DNA of 64,000 nt from Roseburia hominis A2-183 (GTDB lineage: Bacteria > Bacillota > Clostridia > Lachnospirales > Lachnospiraceae). Positions within the stretch are counted from its first letter, which is position 1. Every line of letters begins with the position of its first letter. The notes beneath the pieces are model-generated. The model was given only the letters and a program-made list of their open reading frames with translations, was not told the DNA's origin and did not search any database. The position numbers and the translations under genes were made by a program. The stretch is taken from assembly GCF_000225345.1 (NCBI RefSeq), contig NC_015977.1, forward strand, positions 1,843,501-1,907,500, written 5' to 3'. Of the stretch, positions 1 through 9,592 are shown piece after piece.

Positions 1-19
1 TCGCTAATCGTGCTTTCAT
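1..19 (-). CDS. Possible start of a gene running off the window
   Basis: An ATG at position 19 on the minus strand is preceded six bases upstream by GGAG and lies about 70 bases downstream of a consensus promoter (88-116). Only six codons fall inside the window, beginning M-K-A-R-L-A, so the product cannot be named. The start is supported only by the ribosome binding site and the promoter. Confidence 0.35.
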
Positions 20-87
20 ATGACTCTCCATTCTTGCGCCGTCTCCTGCGCAATTCTAGTTTGTGCTCATTTTTAAATCTAACGTCC

Positions 88-116
88 AGTATAGCAACGA
101 TTTTTTACGATGTCAA
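88..116 (-). promoter_or_regulatory. Sigma-A type promoter downstream of ribF
   Basis: On the minus strand TTGACA (116-111) and TATACT (93-88) are separated by 17 bases, a near-perfect housekeeping promoter. It sits 30 bases beyond the ribF stop and fires away from ribF, so the gene at the left edge probably has its own transcript. No clear hairpin terminator is visible between it and ribF; there is only an AT-rich 14-base palindrome. Confidence 0.8.
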
Positions 117-146
117 CATATTTTTGTAACATTTATGTAATAATTA

Positions 147-1073
147 TTACGAGGTGTGTTTTTCAAAATAGGCACGGCCATAGGCAACATCGTTCTGCAT
201 CTGCTCTTTGAGCGCCTCAATCGATGCAAATTTCCGCTCGCTGCGGACTCTGCTTAAGAACTCCACCGTCACCATCTTATCGTAGACATCTTCCGCGAAA
301 TCCAGCAGATGTGTCTCCACCCCGACAGGATACTCTCCCTCAATCGTAGGCTTGCACCCCACGTTGCTGATGCCGCGGTACCACCGGTCTCCGATGTATG
401 CCTCCGTCACGTAGACACCGTTCGGCGGCAGCAGCTTCTCCTTCGGCGGCAGCTGGTTGATGGTCGGAATCCCGATCGTTCTTCCGATCTGGTTGCCGTG
501 CAGGACTCTGCTGGTCACAAAGTAACGGTATCCCAGAAGATGATTTGCCTTCTCGATATTCCCGGCTGCGATCTCTTCCCTCACGAACGTGCTGCTGATG
601 TCCCGGCTGTCTTCTTTTATTTTCTCCACAACGATCACTTCGTATCCGTATTTTCCGGCATACTGCCGCAGCATATGGTAATCGCCCCTGCGGTTATGTC
701 CGAAATGAAAGTCTTCCCCCACAACCATGCACTTTACATGAAGCTGCCGCACAATCTTAGCGATGAAATCCTCCGGCTCCATGCACATGATCTCCTGCGT
801 AAACGGGCACTCCACCACATAATCAATCCCCAGGTGCTCAAACATGTGCCTTTTTTCCTCATTCGTGGTCAGCACCTTCGCCTCCACATTCTGCACATTT
901 CTGCGAGGTGGAATGTCGAAGGTAAAAATCGCTCCCGCGAGACCTTCGTCCTTTTTCTTTGCAAAATACTGCAGCAGCTGCTCATGCCCCCTGTGAATCC
1001 CGTCAAACTTGCCGAGAGAAAGTACCGTATTCTCTTCTATATAAAAATCCGTTGTGTTCCTGATATATTTCAT
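147..1073 (-). CDS. ribF: Bifunctional riboflavin kinase/FAD synthetase
   Basis: RibF phosphorylates riboflavin to FMN and adenylylates FMN to FAD in the cytoplasm. The 308-residue length is normal. The N-terminal nucleotidyltransferase domain shows the early G-K-F-D-G-I-H-R-G-H motif (residues about 22-31) and an S-S-T motif near residue 161. The C-terminal riboflavin kinase domain carries G-R-T-I-G-I-P-T (about 196-203) and the T-H-L-L-D-F segment. It is the last gene of the operon, three bases after truB, which is standard Firmicutes order. The ATG start has a moderate purine-rich site inside the end of truB. Confidence 0.96.
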   Translation of the reverse strand: MKYIRNTTDFYIEENTVLSLGKFDGIHRGHEQLLQYFAKKKDEGLAGAIFTFDIPPRRNVQNVEAKVLTTNEEKRHMFEHLGIDYVVECPFTQEIMCMEPEDFIAKIVRQLHVKCMVVGEDFHFGHNRRGDYHMLRQYAGKYGYEVIVVEKIKEDSRDISSTFVREEIAAGNIEKANHLLGYRYFVTSRVLHGNQIGRTIGIPTINQLPPKEKLLPPNGVYVTEAYIGDRWYRGISNVGCKPTIEGEYPVGVETHLLDFAEDVYDKMVTVEFLSRVRSERKFASIEALKEQMQNDVAYGRAYFEKHTS

Positions 1074-1076
1074 GAT

Positions 1077-2000
1077 CTACTTAAACACCTTTAATGGTTT
1101 ATAGTCTTCCTTTTCCGCCTGATATTCATAAATGCCGAAAAATGCGCCTTCATCGTCGTAGACGCGGACCGGCGCCATTCTCATACTCTCATGTTCCTCC
1201 AAAAACATCTCCGGGCGCAGCCGGTTTCCGTTATATAAATATTTGCGGAACTGTCCGTCCACCGTCGCGCTCTCATATTTTAGAAAGACGGTATCCACCG
1301 CCTGAAGGAACGGAAGCTGCAGTTCTTCTGTCTCCGTCGCATCCGACCTGTGTGCAATCACGTACGCCTCCACCTCGGACAGCTTTATGGCGTCCGCAAG
1401 CGCGAACTCTCCGACTCTCGTGCGGAGCAGCGATTCCATGCACGCACCGCAGCCGAGCACCTCCCCCACATCCTGGCAGAGCGTGCGGATATACGTTCCC
1501 TTGGAACAACAGACACGCATCCTGACACGCGGCAGTTCGATCGAAAGGATCTCGATGGAAAAAATATGAACCGGACGCGCCGCACGTTCCACGGTCACGC
1601 CGGCCCGTGCCAGATCACACAGCTTCCTGCCGTCAACCTTTAAGGCAGAATACATCGGCGGCACCTGCATATAATCACCTACAAACGAGAGAACCGCTTT
1701 TTCCACTTCCTTTGCACTGCAGCGCACCTCCTGCTGCGTCAGGGTCTCGCCCGTCACATCCTGCGTGTCCGTCGTTCTTCCAAGCAGCATGACAGCCTCG
1801 TATTCCTTCGTCTTGTCCGTCAGCAGTTCGCAGATCTTCGTCGCCTTGCCGATACACACCGGGAGCACCCCCTCCGCATCCGGATCCAGCGTTCCCGTGT
1901 GTCCGATCTTTCTGGTCTTTAAGATCCCCCGAAGCTTAGCCACGACGTCAAACGAGGTAAATCCCTTTTCCTTATAGATATTGATAATTCCATTCATCAT
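1077..2000 (-). CDS. truB: tRNA pseudouridine(55) synthase
   Basis: TruB makes pseudouridine 55 in the T arm of tRNAs. The N-terminus I-N-I-Y-K-E-K-G-F-T-S-F-D is typical, and the catalytic aspartate is in H-T-G-T-L-D-P-D-A-E-G-V-L-P near residue 37. A C-terminal PUA-like region completes the 307-residue protein. Two ATG codons are adjacent (2000 and 1997); either may be used, and the family usually begins M-N-G. The gene starts 12 bases after the nrnA stop and belongs to the minus-strand translation operon. Confidence 0.96.
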   Translation of the reverse strand: MMNGIINIYKEKGFTSFDVVAKLRGILKTRKIGHTGTLDPDAEGVLPVCIGKATKICELLTDKTKEYEAVMLLGRTTDTQDVTGETLTQQEVRCSAKEVEKAVLSFVGDYMQVPPMYSALKVDGRKLCDLARAGVTVERAARPVHIFSIEILSIELPRVRMRVCCSKGTYIRTLCQDVGEVLGCGACMESLLRTRVGEFALADAIKLSEVEAYVIAHRSDATETEELQLPFLQAVDTVFLKYESATVDGQFRKYLYNGNRLRPEMFLEEHESMRMAPVRVYDDEGAFFGIYEYQAEKEDYKPLKVFK

Positions 2001-2012
2001 ACTGCTTTTTTC

Positions 2013-2963
2013 TCACTTTATCTGTTCTGCCAGATCCGAAATAATCTGTTCGATGATGGCATCCGCATCGCCAGTCATGGAAAATCCGGCTGCCCGGATG
2101 TGTCCGCCACCGCCGTACTTTACCGCCACCTTCGAGACATCCACCACTTCCCTGGATCTGGTGCTCGCCTTAAACGTGCCGTCTCCCGTCTCATACAAAA
2201 AGACTGCCACTTCCACATCCTTGGTCACGCGGAGCTGATTCACAATGCCGTCCAGATGCTTTGGCAGCACGTCATACTGCGTCATCTCCTCCTCCGTGAT
2301 CACGCTGGAAATACATTTTCCGTTCAGGTGCAGCCTGCTCTTTAACAGTGCAAGCCCCATAATGCGGTTCTGGTTGTATGTCTTTGTGTAGAAGGTATCA
2401 TCCACAATCTTCGGATAATTGATCCCGCACTCCATCAGCGCTCCGGCGATCTCCATCGTCTTTCTCGACGTACACGAATACTGGAAGACGCCGGTATCAT
2501 GTACCATTCCGGTATAAATGCACTCGGCAATCTCCTTTGTGATGCGCTCCTTTGGAAGCAGTTCATAGACAAGCTCCGACGCGGAACTTGCCTGCGGGAA
2601 AATGTAGTTGTCCTGTGCAAAGCTCTGGTTGCTGATGTGGTGATCCACACAGACGGTATGCTTCGCCTGCTCAAAGAAATGCGCCGCACCGCCCAGACGT
2701 CCCGTATCCCCGCAGTCCTGCGCGATAAACAGATCGTATACCGTATCCCCGGAAAAATCGGAGACGATCTCATTGGAGCGCGCCATAAATTTGAAAATAT
2801 TGGGAATCGGCTCCAGATAAACCGTCACGTCGATGTCGGGATACCATGTTTTAATGTAATTATAAGTAGCAAGGCAGGAGCCCACACAGTCGCCATCGGG
2901 ACGGATGTGTCCGCCGATGGCAACCGTATGAACCTCTGCCAGAAAATCATCAAAATTCGTCAT
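2013..2963 (-). CDS. nrnA: DHH/DHHA1 phosphoesterase, NrnA-type nanoRNase/pAp phosphatase
   Basis: The protein belongs to the DHH family that degrades 2-5 nt RNA fragments and dephosphorylates pAp or cyclic-dinucleotide linear products. The metal-binding DHH motif is seen as V-D-H-H (near residue 128). Earlier metal ligands are in H-I-R-P-D-G-D (about 19-25) and Q-D-C-G-D. The DHHA1 substrate motif G-G-G-G-H-I-R-A-A-G is near the C-terminus. Its start overlaps the rbfA stop in an ATGA, and the position between rbfA and truB is the usual one. Which of the family substrates it prefers cannot be told from sequence. Confidence 0.92.
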   Translation of the reverse strand: MTNFDDFLAEVHTVAIGGHIRPDGDCVGSCLATYNYIKTWYPDIDVTVYLEPIPNIFKFMARSNEIVSDFSGDTVYDLFIAQDCGDTGRLGGAAHFFEQAKHTVCVDHHISNQSFAQDNYIFPQASSASELVYELLPKERITKEIAECIYTGMVHDTGVFQYSCTSRKTMEIAGALMECGINYPKIVDDTFYTKTYNQNRIMGLALLKSRLHLNGKCISSVITEEEMTQYDVLPKHLDGIVNQLRVTKDVEVAVFLYETGDGTFKASTRSREVVDVSKVAVKYGGGGHIRAAGFSMTGDADAIIEQIISDLAEQIK

Positions 2964-3355
2964 TCTTCTGTTTCCTCTTCTGCCTCATCCGTCCGATCCG
3001 GAATATCCTTTGTCACATCATCAATCATCTTGGACATGCGCACACCGTACTCGATGGACTGATCCAGCACAAATGTGATCTCCGGCGTATTCCGGAGGTT
3101 GATGCTGTGGGCAAGCTGCCTGCGGATGTAACCCTCCGCACTTCTAAGACCTGCGAGCGTTGCCTTCTGGGATTCCTCATCCCCGAGCACGCTGATATAG
3201 GCCTTGCAGGTTTTCAGATCCGGTGCAACCTCCACCGTGACCACGCTGGTCATCGGGTTGATCCGCGGGTCCTTGATCTCCCCGCGGATGATATTCGACA
3301 ACTCGCGCAGCACTTCCCCGTTGATCCGGGTATTTTTAATACTGTTTTTTCTCAA
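2960..3355 (-). CDS. rbfA: 30S ribosome-binding factor A
   Basis: RbfA binds the 30S subunit and helps mature the 16S rRNA 5' end. I place the start at the TTG at 3355 because GGAAGGAG (3370-3363) lies seven bases before it and the family normally opens M-R-K-N-S-I-K-N-T-R. An upstream GTG at 3376 would add seven residues that contain the ribosome binding site itself. The resulting 131-residue protein has the expected I-K-D-P-R and V-T-V-E-V segments and an acidic C-terminal tail. It lies between infB and nrnA and overlaps nrnA by four bases. Confidence 0.92.
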   Translation of the reverse strand: MRKNSIKNTRINGEVLRELSNIIRGEIKDPRINPMTSVVTVEVAPDLKTCKAYISVLGDEESQKATLAGLRSAEGYIRRQLAHSINLRNTPEITFVLDQSIEYGVRMSKMIDDVTKDIPDRTDEAEEETEE

Positions 3356-3388
3356 TTTATAGCTCCTTCCATACACGCAAAACGTTTG

Positions 3389-6349
3389 TTAACGTGGTAC
3401 CTCCACCATCGTGTATGCCTCAACGATATCAAGCTCTGCAATGTCATTAAAGCCCTCAAAGACAAGGCCGCACTCGTATCCGGCTTTTACTTCCTTCACA
3501 TCGTCCTTGAAACGCTTTAAGGATGCCAGATTACCCTCGAAGATCTGCTCTCCGGCGCGGGAAATACGAACCTTGCAGCCTCTCTGGAACACACCGTCAA
3601 GCACATAGGAACCTGCGATATTTCCGATTCCGGATGCCTTGAAGATCTGGCGCACCTCCGCATGACCGAGCACCTTCTCCTCGAAGATCGGGTCGAGCAT
3701 TCCCTTCATAGCCGCCTCTACATCCTCGATCGCATTGTAGATGACCTTGTAGAGACGCATATCGACGTTCTCCTTGTCCGCTGTTGTCTTCGCCATCGGG
3801 TCCGGACGAACGTTGAATCCGATGATGATCGCATTGGATGCGGATGCAAGGCTGACATCGGACTCGTTGATGGCACCGACACCGCCGTGAATTACTTTTA
3901 CTACTACCTCTTCGTTGGACAGCTTCTCCAGACTCTGCTTTACAGCCTCCACAGAACCCTGTACATCTGCCTTAACAATAATATCCAGTTCCTTGACGTT
4001 ACCGGACTGAATCTGCGAGAACAGATCATCCAGCGACATCTTCGCCTTGGTATCTTCGATCAGACGGTTCTTGCCTTCGGAAATATAGGTCTCGGCAAAT
4101 GCTCTTGCCTCCTTCTCCGTATCCATGGCAACGAATGTCTCGCCTGCCTCCGGTACCGATGAAAGTCCGAGAATCTCCACCGGTGTGGACGGTCCCGCTT
4201 CCTTGACTCTTCTTCCCTGGTCGTCAATCATTGCACGCACTTTGCCGTAGCAGCTTCCGCATGCAATCGGCTGACCAACCTTTAAGGTACCCTTCTGTAC
4301 CAGAACGGTGGCAACTGCACCGCGTCCCTTATCCAGACGAGCCTCAATGACAAGGCCTCTCGCATTACGCTTCGGATTTGCCTTTAACTCAAGTACCTCT
4401 GCGGTCAGAAGGATCATCTCCAAAAGGTTCTCGATACCTTCCTTAGTATGTGCAGATACCGGACAAAATACCGTGCTTCCGCCCCAATCTTCCGGAATCA
4501 GTTCGTACTCGGACAGCTCCTGCTTCACGCGCTCGATATTGGCACTCGGCTTATCAATCTTGTTGATGGCAACGATAATCTCAACTCCCGCCGCCTTCGC
4601 ATGGTTGATTGCCTCAATCGTCTGCGGCATGACACCGTCATCTGCAGCGACTACCAGGATCGCAATATCTGTGGAATTTGCTCCACGCATACGCATTGCC
4701 GTGAATGCCTCATGTCCCGGTGTATCCAGGAATGTGATGTTCTGACCGTTGATCGAAACAACAGATGCACCGATATGCTGTGTGATACCGCCTGCCTCTT
4801 TGTCTGTCACACGGGTGGAGCGGATCGCATCCAGCAGGGATGTCTTACCATGATCGACATGACCCATGACGCAGACAACCGGCGGACGTGCCACAAGTGT
4901 CTCTTCCGGATCGTCTTCTTCTTTTAAGAGTTCTGCGATCACATCGATCTTCTCTTCCGGCTCACAGATGCAGTTGAACTCAAGCGCGATCTCCTCCGCC
5001 GTCTCATAGTCCACTTCCTGGTTCACCGTTACCATCGTGCCTTTCATGAAAAGCTTCTTCACGATCACGGACGGCTGCACTTTCATCTTATCGGCAAGCT
5101 CTTTGATCGTCAGCTTCTCCGGCAGAACGAGTGTCTTAATCACATCCTCTTCCTGCTTCGGCTGCGGCTGCTGGTTCGGCTTCTTCTTGCCGCCGTTCTT
5201 CTCCAGATTTACGAAGCGCTCCTGCTTCTTGCCGCCAAGTGCATCATAATCGTTTCTCTGTCTGTCGTTCTTGTTGCGGTCTTTCTCGCGCTCTCTGGAC
5301 TCCTTGCCGCGCAGTTCCTCTGTGGATGCTGCGGTCTCCTTGTTCATACGGTCGATCTCACGATCCAGTCTGCCGGACGGGTTGCCACCGCGGTAACCAT
5401 TGCCGCCACGGCCTCCGTTTCTGTCTCCCTGACCACCGTTTGCGCCAGGTCTTCCTCCGCCGTACGGTCTTCCTCCGCCATTATTGCCGCCGCGGTTGCC
5501 GTATCCATTCTGTCCCGGTCTTCTGTCGCGGTCTCCCTGCGGGCGACGATCCCCGTTCATCGGACGGCGGTCTCCGTTTGCTCCCGGTCTTCTGTCGCGG
5601 TCTCCCTGCGGACGACGGTCCCCGTTCATCGGACGGCGGTCACGGTCTCCCTGCGGGCGTGCCTGCGGATTCTGTGCATATACGTTCTCATACACATTCT
5701 CGTATACATTTTCACGGCGTTCCGGCTGCTTTGCTGCTGTCTCCTGCGGCTTTTTCTCCGGCGCTGCCGTTCTGGCCGCCTTTGCGCGCTCCGCTGCCTG
5801 ACGCTCTGCCTCCTCGGCTGCCTTTGCAGCCTCCGGGTTGATTGCGCGCTCAAATGCTCTCTTGACATCAAAGCTGTTTGCCGGTCTTGCCTGACGCTGC
5901 TCCGGTCTGCCTCCCTGTGGGCGGCGGTCTCCATTCATCGGACGACGGTCTCCGTTCATCGGACGGCGGTCACGGTCTCCCTGCGGGCGGCGTCCGCCTC
6001 CCTGCTTGCTGTACTGCGGATTAAATACCGCGGTAATGCTGGACTTCTTCTTTGGACGCTCCGGTCTGCCCTCCGCGTTCTCAGCAGCCTTCGGTGCCGC
6101 TTCCGCCTTCGGTGCCGCTTCCGCCTTCGGTGCTGCTTCCTTCTTCGGCGCTGCCTCCGCCTTCGGCGCTGTCTCCGTCTTTGGTGCTGCCTTTTTCTGG
6201 AACTTGTCGCGCACCATTTTCTGCACATCATCCTCAATGCTGCTGCTGTGCGACTTTACCGCATGCTCCGTCGTACTTAAAAATTCAATAATCTGTTTGT
6301 TTTCTATTCCTAACTCTTTTGCAAGTTCATGAACTCTCATTTTTGCCAT
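3389..6349 (-). CDS. infB: Translation initiation factor IF-2 with a long repeat-rich linker
   Basis: IF-2 is the GTPase that brings initiator tRNA to the ribosome. The preferred ATG (6349) gives [14 protein letters not shown] and 986 residues; an ATG 18 bases upstream overlaps the ylxQ stop. Domains in order: IF2_N (about 1-55), an Ala/Lys/Glu/Pro-rich stretch, a Gly/Arg/Asp/Pro-rich low-complexity linker up to about residue 370, a second IF2_N (about 405-460), and the G domain from about 490. The G domain shows [13 protein letters not shown] and N-K-I-D, followed by domains II-IV. Bacillus IF-2 is about 716 residues; the extra length is the linker. The GTPase core appears intact. Confidence 0.97.
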   Translation of the reverse strand: MAKMRVHELAKELGIENKQIIEFLSTTEHAVKSHSSSIEDDVQKMVRDKFQKKAAPKTETAPKAEAAPKKEAAPKAEAAPKAEAAPKAAENAEGRPERPKKKSSITAVFNPQYSKQGGGRRPQGDRDRRPMNGDRRPMNGDRRPQGGRPEQRQARPANSFDVKRAFERAINPEAAKAAEEAERQAAERAKAARTAAPEKKPQETAAKQPERRENVYENVYENVYAQNPQARPQGDRDRRPMNGDRRPQGDRDRRPGANGDRRPMNGDRRPQGDRDRRPGQNGYGNRGGNNGGGRPYGGGRPGANGGQGDRNGGRGGNGYRGGNPSGRLDREIDRMNKETAASTEELRGKESREREKDRNKNDRQRNDYDALGGKKQERFVNLEKNGGKKKPNQQPQPKQEEDVIKTLVLPEKLTIKELADKMKVQPSVIVKKLFMKGTMVTVNQEVDYETAEEIALEFNCICEPEEKIDVIAELLKEEDDPEETLVARPPVVCVMGHVDHGKTSLLDAIRSTRVTDKEAGGITQHIGASVVSINGQNITFLDTPGHEAFTAMRMRGANSTDIAILVVAADDGVMPQTIEAINHAKAAGVEIIVAINKIDKPSANIERVKQELSEYELIPEDWGGSTVFCPVSAHTKEGIENLLEMILLTAEVLELKANPKRNARGLVIEARLDKGRGAVATVLVQKGTLKVGQPIACGSCYGKVRAMIDDQGRRVKEAGPSTPVEILGLSSVPEAGETFVAMDTEKEARAFAETYISEGKNRLIEDTKAKMSLDDLFSQIQSGNVKELDIIVKADVQGSVEAVKQSLEKLSNEEVVVKVIHGGVGAINESDVSLASASNAIIIGFNVRPDPMAKTTADKENVDMRLYKVIYNAIEDVEAAMKGMLDPIFEEKVLGHAEVRQIFKASGIGNIAGSYVLDGVFQRGCKVRISRAGEQIFEGNLASLKRFKDDVKEVKAGYECGLVFEGFNDIAELDIVEAYTMVEVPR
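5514..5988 (-). repeat. Short repeats coding the IF-2 linker
   Basis: Within infB, units coding [19 protein letters not shown] recur in two blocks (about 5514-5655 and 5925-5988). They are separated by a coding stretch for an Ala/Glu/Arg helix-like segment. The DNA repeats as well as the peptide, so the copies look recently duplicated. Confidence 0.75.
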
Positions 6350-6366
6350 ATATCCTGTTTCCTCCA

Positions 6367-6687
6367 TTATTCAGTTGTTAACGTCAGTTTCAATTTATCT
6401 TCGATCGAATGGGCCAGCCCTTCGTTTGTCACTGCAAGCGATGCACGGAATTCCTTTCCAATGAAATGTCCCAATGTCTCTTTTTCTCCGTACACATACA
6501 TCGGAACTTCATAAAAAGTCGTCATATCCCGGAAATGCTTCTGTGTATTCTCAGACGCATCCGACGCGACAATGACAAGCCATGCCCTGCCATCCTTCAC
6601 CGCTTTTTCTGTGGAAAACTCTCCGCTTGCCACACCGCCCGCCTTGGCTGCAATGCCAAGCATCGACAACACTTTATCTGGTTTCAA
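6367..6687 (-). CDS. ylxQ: YlxQ-type L7Ae-family ribosomal protein
   Basis: This 106-residue protein is a kink-turn RNA-binding L7Ae/L30e-family member. It shows the family core L-G-I-A-A-K-A-G near residue 10, then [11 protein letters not shown], and a closing S-L-A-V-T-N segment. The start codon is TTG at 6687 with GGAG just upstream. It overlaps the end of rnpM by 14 bases, and its stop overlaps the upstream infB ATG by one base. The position between rnpM (ylxR) and infB is the standard Firmicutes arrangement and is strong support. Confidence 0.9.
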   Translation of the reverse strand: MKPDKVLSMLGIAAKAGGVASGEFSTEKAVKDGRAWLVIVASDASENTQKHFRDMTTFYEVPMYVYGEKETLGHFIGKEFRASLAVTNEGLAHSIEDKLKLTLTTE

Positions 6688-6964
6688 ACTTCTCCATCTC
6701 CTTTGTCAGTGTATCATAGACTTCCTTTGGAATTGGCATTTTTAATGATCGTTCCAGACCCTTGTTTTTTATTGCCGCGCGCAGGCACTCACTGTTCGGA
6801 CACACATAAGCGCCTCTGCCGTTTTTCCGCCCCGTAGCATCAAGTACAATCTGTGAGGAGGCCTCATCTTCCGCCGCCGTCTTGATTACCCGGATCATAT
6901 CTTTTTTCGGCTTAAGCTCTCTGCACCCCACGCACTGGCGCATTGGAATCTTTTTGTTTGCCAT
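6674..6964 (-). CDS. rnpM: YlxR/RnpM RNA-binding protein
   Basis: The 96-residue YlxR-family protein carries the diagnostic R-Q-C-V-G-C-R near residue 9 and G-R-G-A-Y-V-C near residue 48. This family was shown in Bacillus to bind and modulate RNase P. It lies directly downstream of nusA (18 bases) and overlaps ylxQ, so it is certainly operonic. Nothing is unusual in length or motifs. Confidence 0.93.
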   Translation of the reverse strand: MANKKIPMRQCVGCRELKPKKDMIRVIKTAAEDEASSQIVLDATGRKNGRGAYVCPNSECLRAAIKNKGLERSLKMPIPKEVYDTLTKEMEKFETR

Positions 6965-6982
6965 TCTCTGATCAACCCCTGC

Positions 6983-8224
6983 CTACTCTTCTTCATTCTC
7001 TGTGTCTGTCTCATCCGCAAGTTCGGATTCCTCAGCGTATTCTCCCTCGGCATCCGCATCCTCAGCATATCTGTCCCCGGCATACTCGCCGTCTTCGGTA
7101 TATTCGCCGTCCTCTGCGTACTCGTCATCCTCGTAATACTCGTCGTCCTCGTACTCGCTCTCATAATCCATGAAGTCGCCGGACTCTCTGGCCTGTGTCT
7201 CGCTCTTGATGTCGATCTTAAAGCCGGTAAGTCTTGCCGCAAGTCTCGCATTCTGTCCTTCCTTGCCGATCGCCAGGGAAAGCTGATAATCCGGAACGAT
7301 GACTTTCGCCGACTTCTCCTCCGCATCCGCGATAACAGAAATAACCTTTGCCGGGCTCAATGCGTTCTCGATCATCATTGCCGGATTCTCATTCCAGGTA
7401 ATGATGTCAATCTTCTCACCGCGCAGTTCGTTGACGATCGCATTGACTCTCGCACCGTTCATACCGACACATGCGCCCACCGGATCCACATCCGGATCAT
7501 TGGACCAGACGGCAATCTTGGTTCTGCTTCCTGCCTCCCGCGCGATCGCTTTAATCTCAACGATTCCCTCTCTCACCTCGGTCACTTCAGACTCGAACAG
7601 GCGCTTTACCAGCTCCGGATGGGTTCTTGACACGAGAATCTTCGGTCCCTTGGACGTATCCTTCACCTCCAGGATATAGACCTTGATGCGCTCGGTCGGC
7701 TGGAATACCTCGCCTCTCACCTGCTCGTTCTCGGTCAGGATCGCATCCACCTTGCCAAGGTTGACGCTCACATTTCTTCCGATGTAACGCTGTACCACAC
7801 CGGTCACAACATCCTTTTCCATGCTGTAATACTGGTTGTATAAAACCTTGCGCTCCTCTTCACGGATCTTCTGTAAGATGACATTCTTGGCATTCTGTGT
7901 TGCGATGCGTCCGAACTCCTTGGACTGGATCTCGACATTCACGATATCTCCGATCTCGTATTTGGAATCCACCATCTTGGCATTGACAAGGCTGATCTGC
8001 TCTACCGGATCCTCCACCTGCTCTACTACGGTCTTCTCCTGGAACACATGATACTCACAGGTCTGCGGGTCCATCGTCACCTTTACATTCTCGGATGTAC
8101 CGAAATGGTTCTTGCAGGCGGTCACCAGTGAATTCTCGATTGCCTCAAGCAGTGTCTCCTTGCTGATATTCTTCTCACGTTCCAGTATATTCAATGCTTC
8201 TAATAACTCATTATTACTACTCAT
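6983..8224 (-). CDS. nusA: Transcription termination/antitermination protein NusA with acidic tail
   Basis: NusA binds RNA polymerase and modulates pausing and termination. The 413 residues contain the N-terminal polymerase-binding domain, an S1 domain (about 135-200) and two KH domains, with [11 protein letters not shown] and [16 protein letters not shown] visible. After about residue 345 comes a tail of roughly 65 residues made mainly of Glu, Asp, Tyr, Ala and Gly, with repeated E-D-D-E-Y and E-D-G-E-Y units. Gram-positive NusA often ends soon after KH2, so the tail is an addition. The start has AGGAGG eight bases upstream. It follows rimP and precedes rnpM. Confidence 0.97.
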   Translation of the reverse strand: MSSNNELLEALNILEREKNISKETLLEAIENSLVTACKNHFGTSENVKVTMDPQTCEYHVFQEKTVVEQVEDPVEQISLVNAKMVDSKYEIGDIVNVEIQSKEFGRIATQNAKNVILQKIREEERKVLYNQYYSMEKDVVTGVVQRYIGRNVSVNLGKVDAILTENEQVRGEVFQPTERIKVYILEVKDTSKGPKILVSRTHPELVKRLFESEVTEVREGIVEIKAIAREAGSRTKIAVWSNDPDVDPVGACVGMNGARVNAIVNELRGEKIDIITWNENPAMMIENALSPAKVISVIADAEEKSAKVIVPDYQLSLAIGKEGQNARLAARLTGFKIDIKSETQARESGDFMDYESEYEDDEYYEDDEYAEDGEYTEDGEYAGDRYAEDADAEGEYAEESELADETDTENEEE

Positions 8225-8269
8225 TTTATTATCCTCCTGTTTCCTTAGTGGTTATTAGCATATATTTTA

Positions 8270-8737
8270 TCAAAAATCGAATGCCAGACGGATCAGCGCG
8301 ATATCCGGCTTCTCAAACGTCATTTTCTCTCCGTTTTCTGTCTCTATTGTCACAGTACTTTCATCATATGCAGATAAAATACCATAAAATTCCTTTTCCC
8401 GGTTGATTGCACGGTAAGTGCGGATCTCAATCTCCTTTCCCATGCTCCGGACATAATCTTTTTCTTTCTTGAGCGGTCTGCCAAGTCCCGGGGAACTTAC
8501 CTCGAACACGTAGGAATCTTCCACGAAGTCCTCGCGGTCAAGAATCTCATTCATCTCTCTCGCCACTGCCTCGCAGTCGTTGACGGTGATCCCGCCCTCC
8601 TTGTCGATGTAGGCTCTCAGATACCAGGTTCCGCCTTCTTTTACATACTCCACATCCACGAGTTCAAAATGCATGCGCTCTAAGATCGGAGTAATCAGTT
8701 CTTCGGTGCGCGCTTCGTATGTTTCACGCTTTGACAT
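8270..8737 (-). CDS. rimP: Ribosome maturation factor RimP
   Basis: RimP acts in 30S subunit maturation. The start chosen is the ATG at 8737 (M-S-K-R-E-T-Y-E), preceded by AAGAAGG seven bases upstream. An in-frame ATG 51 bases further up would add residues that overlap this site. The 155-residue protein has the family motifs L-R-A-Y-I-D-K-E-G-G-I-T, C-E-A-V-A-R-E and V-S-S-P-G-L-G-R-P-L-K. It is the first gene of the rimP-nusA-rnpM-ylxQ-infB-rbfA-nrnA-truB-ribF operon. Confidence 0.95.
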   Translation of the reverse strand: MSKRETYEARTEELITPILERMHFELVDVEYVKEGGTWYLRAYIDKEGGITVNDCEAVAREMNEILDREDFVEDSYVFEVSSPGLGRPLKKEKDYVRSMGKEIEIRTYRAINREKEFYGILSAYDESTVTIETENGEKMTFEKPDIALIRLAFDF

Positions 8738-8825
8738 GTGTACACCTTCTTTCTCCATATTCAATTTTAATTGTAACAAACTGCCCACCCGGCCTTTACA
8801 CAGACTTTACAGGGCATAAACGTGA

Positions 8826-8855
8826 ATTGAGAGAGGGCTTTCGTCCTCTCTCAAT
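8826..8855. promoter_or_regulatory. Perfect 11-bp hairpin in the rimP-operon leader
   Basis: ATTGAGAGAGG (8826-8836) and CCTCTCTCAAT (8845-8855) are perfect complements around an eight-base loop. There is no T-run on either side, so it is not an ordinary intrinsic terminator. It lies about 90 bases upstream of rimP and would be in the operon 5' leader if the promoter is upstream of it. Its function is not known to me. Confidence 0.6.
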
Positions 8856-8932
8856 CAAGTCATCGTGTTATCATATATTAAAGTAGCACTTTTTTATGGG
8901 AAATGCAAGCTTTTTCTCGAAAATACAGGCTT

Positions 8933-9403
8933 TTATGCCGGCAGTTTGCAGACATCTACCCAGCACACCGGTTTTGCAAGCTGCTCCAACTGCGGTATCG
9001 TCAGTTCAATCGCGCTGTTGCTGCTCCCACACGCCGGAAAAACCGTCTCATATTTTTTCAAAGTCTCGTCCAGATACACCCGCACGCCTTCCTTGATTCC
9101 AAACGGGCAGACGCCTCCGATCGCATGTCCGATCCGTTCCTCCACCTCATCCGGCGCAAGCATCTTCGCCTTCGCACGGAAAAATGCCTTGTATTTTGCA
9201 TTGTCAATCCGGGCATCTCCCGCACACACGATCAGCACCGCCTCTCCGTCCACCAGAAAAGACAAAGTCTTTGCAATCCGCCCTGCTTCCGTGTGCAGTG
9301 CTTCCGCCGCCAGTTCCACCGTTGCCGAGGAGACGGGGAACTCCCGGATCTGATCTTCCATCTTATATTCTTTTAAATATGCCTTTGCCCTCTCCAGCGA
9401 CAT
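8933..9403 (-). CDS. YbaK/EbsC-family aminoacyl-tRNA deacylase
   Basis: The 156-residue protein is a YbaK-like member of the prolyl-tRNA editing superfamily, which hydrolyses misacylated tRNA such as Cys-tRNA(Pro). Typical segments are A-K-T-L-S-F-L-V (about 45), a central D-A-R-I-D-N-A-K-Y-K, and G-G-V-C-P-F-G-I near residue 98. The start is placed at the ATG at 9403, with AGAGG nine bases before it, rather than 66 bases upstream where no site is seen. It is a single gene running away from the tRNA genes. The exact tRNA substrate is not predictable. Confidence 0.85.
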   Translation of the reverse strand: MSLERAKAYLKEYKMEDQIREFPVSSATVELAAEALHTEAGRIAKTLSFLVDGEAVLIVCAGDARIDNAKYKAFFRAKAKMLAPDEVEERIGHAIGGVCPFGIKEGVRVYLDETLKKYETVFPACGSSNSAIELTIPQLEQLAKPVCWVDVCKLPA

Positions 9404-9553
9404 CGCACAAACCTCTCTTTCTGCGTCAGGAAGTATCGTTTCTGCTTTTACTTTCCTGCACTTTACCACGTTACTCTATCGCAATCCATCATACTCCTTT
9501 TTTCACGAATTGTACAGAATTTTCAGCTTTTTAAAAAAATTTCAAAAAAGGGG

Positions 9554-9581
9554 TTGCTTTTTTTTGAAAGCCTGTTATAAT
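9554..9581 (+). promoter_or_regulatory. Promoter of the tRNA-Glu pair
   Basis: TTGCTT (9554-9559) and TATAAT (9576-9581) are 16 bases apart and end 11 bases before the first tRNA. An A/T-rich tract with poly-T lies between the boxes. This is the expected layout for a strong stable-RNA promoter. Confidence 0.85.
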
Positions 9582-9592
9582 AGCATTTGTTC

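Noticed and set aside
5484..6000. CRISPR-like array suggested by regular repeats
   Set aside because: The repeats are in frame within infB, unequal in spacing and encode the IF-2 linker.
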